Assembly (NCBI GenBank): GCA_026989355.1 | Contig: JALSJM010000005.1 | Span: 248,001-312,000 of the forward strand | Source: Paracoccaceae bacterium | GTDB taxonomy: Bacteria; Pseudomonadota; Alphaproteobacteria; Rhodobacterales; Rhodobacteraceae | Reading direction: 5' to 3' | DNA: 64,000 bases | In this document: piece by piece, positions 61,935 through 64,000 of the stretch | Layout: every line of letters starts with the position of its first letter | How positions within the stretch are numbered: position 1 is the first letter of the stretch | Translations under genes and position numbers: made by a program | The notes under the pieces: model-generated | The model's input: the letters and a program-made list of their open reading frames with translations, nothing else | What the model was told of the DNA's origin: nothing | The model's database searches: none

Positions 61935-64000
61935 TCAGTGAGCTTCGGCCCAGTTCCGCCCTACCCCGGCATCAACCGTCAACGGCACATCAAGGCTGAC
62001 GACCGGCAGCGGCGCCTTTTCCATCACCGCGCGGGCGCGAGCGATGATTTCGTCCACTGCGTCTTCCTCTGCCTCGAAGATCAGTTCGTCATGCACCTGC
62101 AGGAGCATTCTTGCCGGCAGGCCGGCAATGGCCCCGGGCATGCGCACCATGGCCCGGCGGATCACATCGGCCGCGGTGCCCTGGATCGGGGCATTGATCG
62201 CGGCACGGCGCGCGAAACCGGCGCGCGGACCACGGGCCGAGATTTCGGGGGTATGGATGCGACGGCCGAAAAGGGTCTGCACGTAACCGTGTTGCCTGGC
62301 GAAGGCGATGGTTTCGTCCATGTAGGTGCGGATACCGGGGAAACGTTCGAAATAGGTATCGATGAAAGCCTGAGCCTCGGAGCGGGGAATGCGCAGATTG
62401 CGCGCCAGGCCGAAGGCGGAAATGCCGTAGATCACGCCGAAATTGATCGCCTTGGCGCGGCGGCGGATTTCAGGGGTCATTTCCTTCATCGGCACACCGA
62501 ACATCTCCGAGGCCGTCATGGCGTGGATGTCCAGCCCCTGACGAAAGGCTTCCTTCAGGGCCTCTATATCGGCAATATGGGCCAGGATCCTGAGTTCGAT
62601 CTGTGAATAGTCGAGGCTGACGAGTCTTTTCCCTTCTTCGGCCACGAAGGCCTCGCGGATGCGGCGGCCTTCTTCGGTGCGCACGGGGATGTTCTGCAGG
62701 TTGGGATCGGTTGAGGCCAGGCGTCCGGTGGTGGCGCCGGCGATCACGTAGGAAGTGTGAACGCGGCCCGTTTCGGGGTTGATGTGTTCCTGAAGGGCAT
62801 CGGTATAGGTGCTTTTCAGCTTGGCAAGCTGGCGCCAGTCAAGCACCTTTGCTGCCAGTTCGGACCCCTCGGCGGCGAGATCCTCAAGCACGTCGGCACC
62901 GGTTGCATATGCGCCTGTCTTGCCTTTCCTGCCGCCCGCGAGGCCCTGCTTCACGAACAGGATCTCGCCAAGTTGCCGCGGGCTTGCAACATTGAATTCC
63001 TCACCCGCCAGCACGTGGATCTCGGCTTCGAGCTCGGCCATCTTCCGAGCGAATGCATTGGACATGCGCGCCAGCACATCACGATCCACCTTCACCCCGG
63101 CCATCTCCATCTCGGCCAGCACCGGCACAAGGGGGCGCTCTTCGGTTTCGTAGATGGCAGTGGCACGCTTGTGCGGCAGGCGGGGCTTCAGCACATGCCA
63201 CAGGCGGGCGGTGATATCGGCGTCCTCGGCGGCATATTTCACCGCATCCTCCACCGAAACCCTGTCGAAGGTGACTGCCGATTTTCCCGAACCGAGCAGC
63301 GGCTTGATCGGGATCGGGGTGTGGCCGAGATATCTTTCGCTGAGCGCCTCCATGCCGTGGCCATGCAGGCCCGCATTCTGGGCATAGGAAAGAAGCATGG
63401 TATCATCGATCGGGGCCACGGCGATGCCGTGGCGGGCAAGGATCTTGGCATCATACTTCATGTTCTGCCCGATCTTCAGGATCGCCGGATCCTCAAGCAC
63501 CGGCTTCAGCATGGAAAGCGCCCGCTCCATCGGTATCTGCCCCTCGGCCAGCGCCTCCGAGGCGAACAGATCCTCGCCGCCATGAGCCTTGTGGGCAAGC
63601 GGGATATAGCAGGCACGCCCCGGTTCGATACACAGCGAAATGCCCACGAGATCGGCGCGCATTTCGTCAAGCCCGGTGGTTTCGGTATCCAGCGCCACGC
63701 GACCGGCCTCACGGATTTCATCTATCCAGGCGCCAAGCGCGGCGCTGTCACCTATCTGTTCGTAGTCTTCGGGAAAAGGCAGACCGGCAACCGCCGCCCC
63801 CGCATCCGCAGCCCCGTTGCCGCCTTCGGAAGCGTTCTTTCCGCCTTCGCGCACAGCGGGCATTTCCGGCGCTTCCACGCCCAGCCATTTTGCCACCCGT
63901 CTGGTGAGCGTGCGGAATTCCATCTGCCGCAGGAAGCCGAACAGCACCTCGGGGTCGGGATCCTTCACCGCAAGATCATCAGGGGCCACATGCAGTGGCA
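61935..64000 (-). CDS. polA: DNA polymerase I (C-terminal part)
   Basis: The gene runs off the right edge; the visible about 688 codons hold the 3'-5' exonuclease and polymerase domains, while the 5'-nuclease domain lies outside. The exonuclease residues are intact (LDTETTGLDEM, NMKYDAKIL, YAAEDADI), so proofreading should be active. Polymerase motifs A (SLDYSQIELRILAH), B (RRRAKAINFGVIYG) and C (QVHDELIFE) are present. The frame stays open to the edge and the start lies beyond it. It is convergent with hyi, with about 100 bases of apparently empty sequence between. Confidence 0.97.
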   Translation of the reverse strand, partial: PLHVAPDDLAVKDPDPEVLFGFLRQMEFRTLTRRVAKWLGVEAPEMPAVREGGKNASEGGNGAADAGAAVAGLPFPEDYEQIGDSAALGAWIDEIREAGRVALDTETTGLDEMRADLVGISLCIEPGRACYIPLAHKAHGGEDLFASEALAEGQIPMERALSMLKPVLEDPAILKIGQNMKYDAKILARHGIAVAPIDDTMLLSYAQNAGLHGHGMEALSERYLGHTPIPIKPLLGSGKSAVTFDRVSVEDAVKYAAEDADITARLWHVLKPRLPHKRATAIYETEERPLVPVLAEMEMAGVKVDRDVLARMSNAFARKMAELEAEIHVLAGEEFNVASPRQLGEILFVKQGLAGGRKGKTGAYATGADVLEDLAAEGSELAAKVLDWRQLAKLKSTYTDALQEHINPETGRVHTSYVIAGATTGRLASTDPNLQNIPVRTEEGRRIREAFVAEEGKRLVSLDYSQIELRILAHIADIEALKEAFRQGLDIHAMTASEMFGVPMKEMTPEIRRRAKAINFGVIYGISAFGLARNLRIPRSEAQAFIDTYFERFPGIRTYMDETIAFARQHGYVQTLFGRRIHTPEISARGPRAGFARRAAINAPIQGTAADVIRRAMVRMPGAIAGLPARMLLQVHDELIFEAEEDAVDEIIARARAVMEKAPLPVVSLDVPLTVDAGVGRNWAEAH

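Overview
The window is chromosomal DNA of a GC-rich alphaproteobacterium, most likely a member of the Rhodobacterales (Rhodobacteraceae/Paracoccaceae). The grounds are the murA-DUF2948-hisD-UPF0262-phosphatase block, the divergent hemC/hemE pair, the two-domain ALDH16-type aldehyde dehydrogenase next to deoC, a bacterial eRF1-like protein, and the overall gene content. No insertion sequence, prophage, CRISPR array or integrase was seen. Genes are dense, start-stop overlaps of the ATGA type are frequent, and most starts carry a clear AGGAGG-like ribosome binding site.

Layout. 1-4.1 kb (minus): housekeeping operon small basic protein-murA-DUF2948-hisD-UPF0262-low-molecular-weight phosphatase (cut by the left edge). 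4.2-10.4 kb: tRNA-Thr(GGT), a secreted protein, an acyl-CoA synthetase, an ABC exporter, tRNA-Gly(TCC) and a bacterial aeRF1-type protein. 10.7-17.9 kb (plus): a tripartite tricarboxylate transporter (tctC-tctB-tctA) translationally coupled to an AtuA-like DUF1446 protein and a DUF4387 protein, then a PHP phosphoesterase and a GlcD-like flavoprotein, which looks like an uptake and catabolism cluster for an unidentified organic acid. 18.0-20.1 kb: divergent hemC/hemE. 20.3-23.0 kb: a quorum-sensing island with a LuxI synthase, two full-length LuxR receptors and a divergent receptor that stops inside the first helix of the DNA-binding domain. 23.1-28.1 kb: nagA, a gene remnant, deoC and an ALDH16-type enzyme. 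28.2-37.2 kb: M20 peptidase, small membrane proteins, and a dipeptide-type ABC importer with an aldehyde dehydrogenase. 37.3-43.9 kb: PAP2 phosphatase, ArnT-like glycosyltransferase, SDR, P1 peptidase, formamidase-like hydrolase, gabD. 44.0-46.5 kb: ECF sigma factor overlapping a membrane-anchored vWA protein. 46.5-48.1 kb: small heat-shock protein with a sigma-32 promoter and a ROSE-like leader, and a trypsin-like protease. 48.2-52.2 kb: glcDEF glycolate oxidase. 52.2-60.4 kb: DUF599 protein, a small secreted protein, and the overlapping MoxR-DUF58-DUF4159-vWA/membrane operon. 60.4-64 kb: DUF1285, hydroxypyruvate isomerase, and DNA polymerase I (cut by the right edge).

The most notable points are: (i) the quorum-sensing locus with a truncated, possibly antagonistic receptor and a perfect palindrome upstream of luxI; (ii) the sigma-32 promoter plus ROSE-type thermosensor candidate in front of the small heat-shock gene; (iii) the ECF sigma/vWA pair, where the vWA protein is a candidate non-zinc anti-sigma factor; (iv) the TTT-AtuA-DUF4387 cluster of unknown substrate; (v) a hemC promoter whose position implies a leaderless mRNA. 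Glyoxylate/glycolate metabolism is represented by glcDEF and hyi.
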